Part shown: in pieces, positions 61,582 through 64,000 of the stretch
Position numbering within the stretch: the first letter of the stretch is position 1
Layout of the letters: each line of letters begins with the position of its first letter
From: Lethocerus indicus
Taxonomy: Eukaryota; Arthropoda; Insecta; Hemiptera; Belostomatidae
Assembly (NCBI GenBank): GCA_019843655.1
Contig: JACDQD010000004.1
Span: 24,935,872-24,999,871, forward strand
Direction: 5' to 3'
DNA: 64,000 bases
The notes under the pieces: model-generated
Seen by the model: the letters and a program-made list of their open reading frames with translations, nothing else
What the model was told of the DNA's origin: nothing
The model's database searches: none
Program-made: the position numbers and the translations under genes

Positions 61582-64000
61582 TTTTTTATTTTTTGGGGGG
61601 CAGTTATTAACTGTTATGCTGGGGAGATTTATTTTAATAAATATATACCCAAATTTCTTTTTATTTGGTGTTCAAAACCCATATTGAAAATGTATACCTT
61701 ATTAGTTCAGATGCTTAATGTGCATAAATGAAAATGATTTTCAGTATTGAGTATTGGTGAGTATTCTCTCACCAGTTACCAATACAGTGATAAACAAAAA
61801 TGCAGGGCCAAATTACAAAAAAGTGGCATATTTAGAAAATTTTGGTAGAAGGAATATTTTTACTTATTTTTATCACAATGGCCTTTGACCATGATGAATG
61901 GTGCTGTGCTTTCAAAATAAAAATGAACGCACTTCAAAATGGTACTTATTATTTAAACAAAAATAAATCATACAAATGAGCAGAAACAAAGTTAACACCT
62001 GAGAATACTGTGCAACAAATTCTATTTAAATGTCTTGTTAAACAGATTAACAAAATATAACATTTTTCCAGTAACAAAAAGAAATCCATCCATATACATC
62101 GCCACCTCAAAAATTATAACATCCGCAAAATATGAACATTTTAATTTCATAACTAAAACAAAAACATATAATATAAATATGTTAATAATTACAACAATTT
62201 TGCTGATCATATCTAACATTTTAAAAAATGTTTACACTAATAATTAAATTTCAATGTGCAATTAAATAATAAATTACCACATTCAATAACAAAGGTACCT
62301 AACCAACATCGATAATATTTTTTTTACAAAAACATGAACTACTTCTATTAGATGAAATTATCACATTCTTCTTTTCACAATGAATTTCTTCACAAACAAA
62401 TAAAAAAATAATAATGTACAATACAGGAATGGTATTTTTTCAGTACTTTTTATCACCAAGAGATAATAAAAAACAACCAAAAACAATTTGCATGAAGCGC
62501 TAAGTAGTTAAAAAATATTTAATCACAATATTAATATGAATAATTAAATTACCCATTGTCTACTAAAATACAATGTCTACTAATATTTTATACAATAATT
62601 TATTTCATCAATCGTGGATGGTTATAATACAACCTATAATTTCATAAATCTCTCCTTAAAATTATATATTCCAAATTGCTTTCTGATATAATTTCACAAC
62701 ATTTGGTTCCCCTAAATAATATTCTAAGTGCCACAACATTAAATAACACAGGCATAATATTATTAAATGTGTATTATGTATGCCATGGTGCCAGCCATGT
62801 CAAATACTAAAGGCCAAGGCATAGCCTTTCAACAAACCTTAAAGTATCAACAATATTTAAAATATGCCTTGTGCTTGTTGTAAATACTAGAGACTAGTAT
62901 AGGTTTTAACCATACCCAATCTAAAGATAGATCTATACAAACTTTTTCCAGCATTAATTTTGTTTAATACTATAACTTACTTCTAAAACTGTACCCTATC
63001 ACATGTTAAGTTGATCAAAAAATCTAAATACAATTAAAGGATTTATAAAATACTGAAAGGTCAATCTGTGCAATTCACAATAAAATAAATGCAGTAGTGA
63101 ATTGTTTATAAATGTAGTAAGTACCTAAAGTTGGATTTAAAAAACTTAACAGTCTCATAAGAAGGTATCACCATAAGTGTTTAAATATGTAAATTTAATT
63201 TACATGGATAAAGGAATAGATAATCATTTTAAGACTAGAATTATAAATAATAACTGAGATTCAGGCAGTAAAATGAAACTGAGAAGGAACTCCCTATCAC
63301 TTTCACTCTCTCTCTTTCTTACTCTAATTGTGTAGACTAGTATTTATTAGGTGCCTGTGCACAAAAGTACAAGTTAGGCCTCAACCACAGTGTCAAACAG
63401 CATGTCAACAAGTGTGAAAAACTATACCTACTAGCTACTGACTTACATTAAAAATATAAAGGTTGACTTCTTTGTAATGACTTCATATTTAATAGTGAAT
63501 AGTGAATCCACTATATTTTAATAACTAAAGCAAATGCACCACAGAAACTTGATATACGCACAGAAAAACATTGAGTTCCTACTTTGTTTAAGGCAGTTCT
63601 TGATCGATTCTTGAACTCTACCAAGGCAAATTAAAGCAGTGCCCTTATTTTAAAAATGAACTAGCTCAATTATAACCCTCAATGGACCCAAATACACTAT
63701 ATGGGGTTGCTGATTCCAAATAAAATAATACTAACAACAAAGGAACTCAACTTTGGTAGGAAAAACAATTCTTTTAAAATTTGTAAGAAAGTGATTTCTC
63801 ATTGTCAAAAAATTATTAAAATATACACCAATCTTGTTTGAAAAACCAAAATTCAGTTTGCTAAAATAGGAAGATAACACTGAACGAAGTTATCATACAT
63901 TTGTTTAACAAAACACAACATCTGACAATAGTTTCTTAAGGATCAAGAAATGAACTAACTAAACATGAATCAAACAGCATTAATGTGAGGAAGTATATGA
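61582..64000 (-). other. CpG-depleted block, probable 3' end of a minus-strand gene
   Basis: CpG almost disappears at 61,582. I count nine CpGs to the end of the window and none between 62,615 and 63,556. TG and CA remain common, as expected from deamination of methylated CpG. C exceeds G on the plus strand, most strongly at 62,000-62,400, fitting transcription from the minus strand. Two minus-strand AATAAA signals (plus-strand TTTATT at 61,628-61,633 and 61,660-61,665) sit at the left edge. No coding frame is present, so this would be 3' UTR (or intron) of a gene lying to the right. What is seen is composition and signals; methylation, strand and gene are inference. Confidence 0.5.
61750..61785. 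repeat. Interrupted inverted repeat
   Basis: GTATTGG-TGAG at the left pairs with CTCA and CCAATAC at the right, with a CCAGTTA interruption. It lies just inside the CpG-depleted block. Confidence 0.4.

Overview
The window looks like nuclear DNA from an invertebrate metazoan, possibly an arthropod; the sequence does not settle the taxon. It is AT-rich and has no long open reading frames, operons or ribosome-binding-site spacing. It contains TIR-flanked elements, a 70-bp minisatellite and microsatellites. It also shows a contrast between DNA with ordinary CpG frequency and one strongly CpG-depleted block. That contrast is what mosaic gene-body methylation, typical of invertebrates, would leave. 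No protein-coding gene, tRNA, rRNA or known microRNA could be identified with confidence, so most of the window is best read as intergenic or very long intronic DNA.

Layout. Positions 1-26,400 are mostly unique AT-rich DNA with scattered GC-rich patches: a CRE/E2F/GC-box cluster near 900-980, a possible minus-strand exon at 7,893-8,003, a GC-box cluster near 20.8 kb and a self-complementary GC block near 24.6 kb. At 26,488-27,193 lies an intact-looking non-autonomous element (element A). It has imperfect terminal inverted repeats of about 110 bp around about five copies of a 70-bp minisatellite unit. From 27.2 to 45 kb there is unique DNA with a few promoter-like GC patches (29.7 kb and 31.9 kb), a hairpin with hammerhead-like core motifs (36.4 kb), a possible plus-strand exon (36.7 kb) and a hAT-like terminal fragment (41.1 kb). 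At about 45,858-47,067 a second, one-ended member of the same family (element B) carries about 15 copies of the unit. A promoter-like GAGA/TATA/initiator arrangement follows near 47.4-47.5 kb. From 47.5 to 61.5 kb the DNA is mostly unique, with microsatellites, G-quadruplex motifs, a recursive-splice-like site, an isolated CTCF-like motif at 59.8 kb, a third relic of the minisatellite in opposite orientation at 60.5 kb, and a two-copy TTTATATAGCGC repeat.

From about 61,582 to the right edge CpG almost vanishes: nine CpGs in about 2.4 kb, none for 942 bp. The first part of this block has more C than G on the plus strand, and two minus-strand AATAAA signals sit at its left edge. I read this as the 3' end, probably the 3' UTR, of a methylated minus-strand gene whose coding part lies beyond the window.

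The most interesting object is the minisatellite-bearing element family. Each 70-bp unit includes a strong partial match to the conserved bilaterian CTCF motif, so each element would place a regularly spaced, same-orientation array of CTCF-like sites into the genome.
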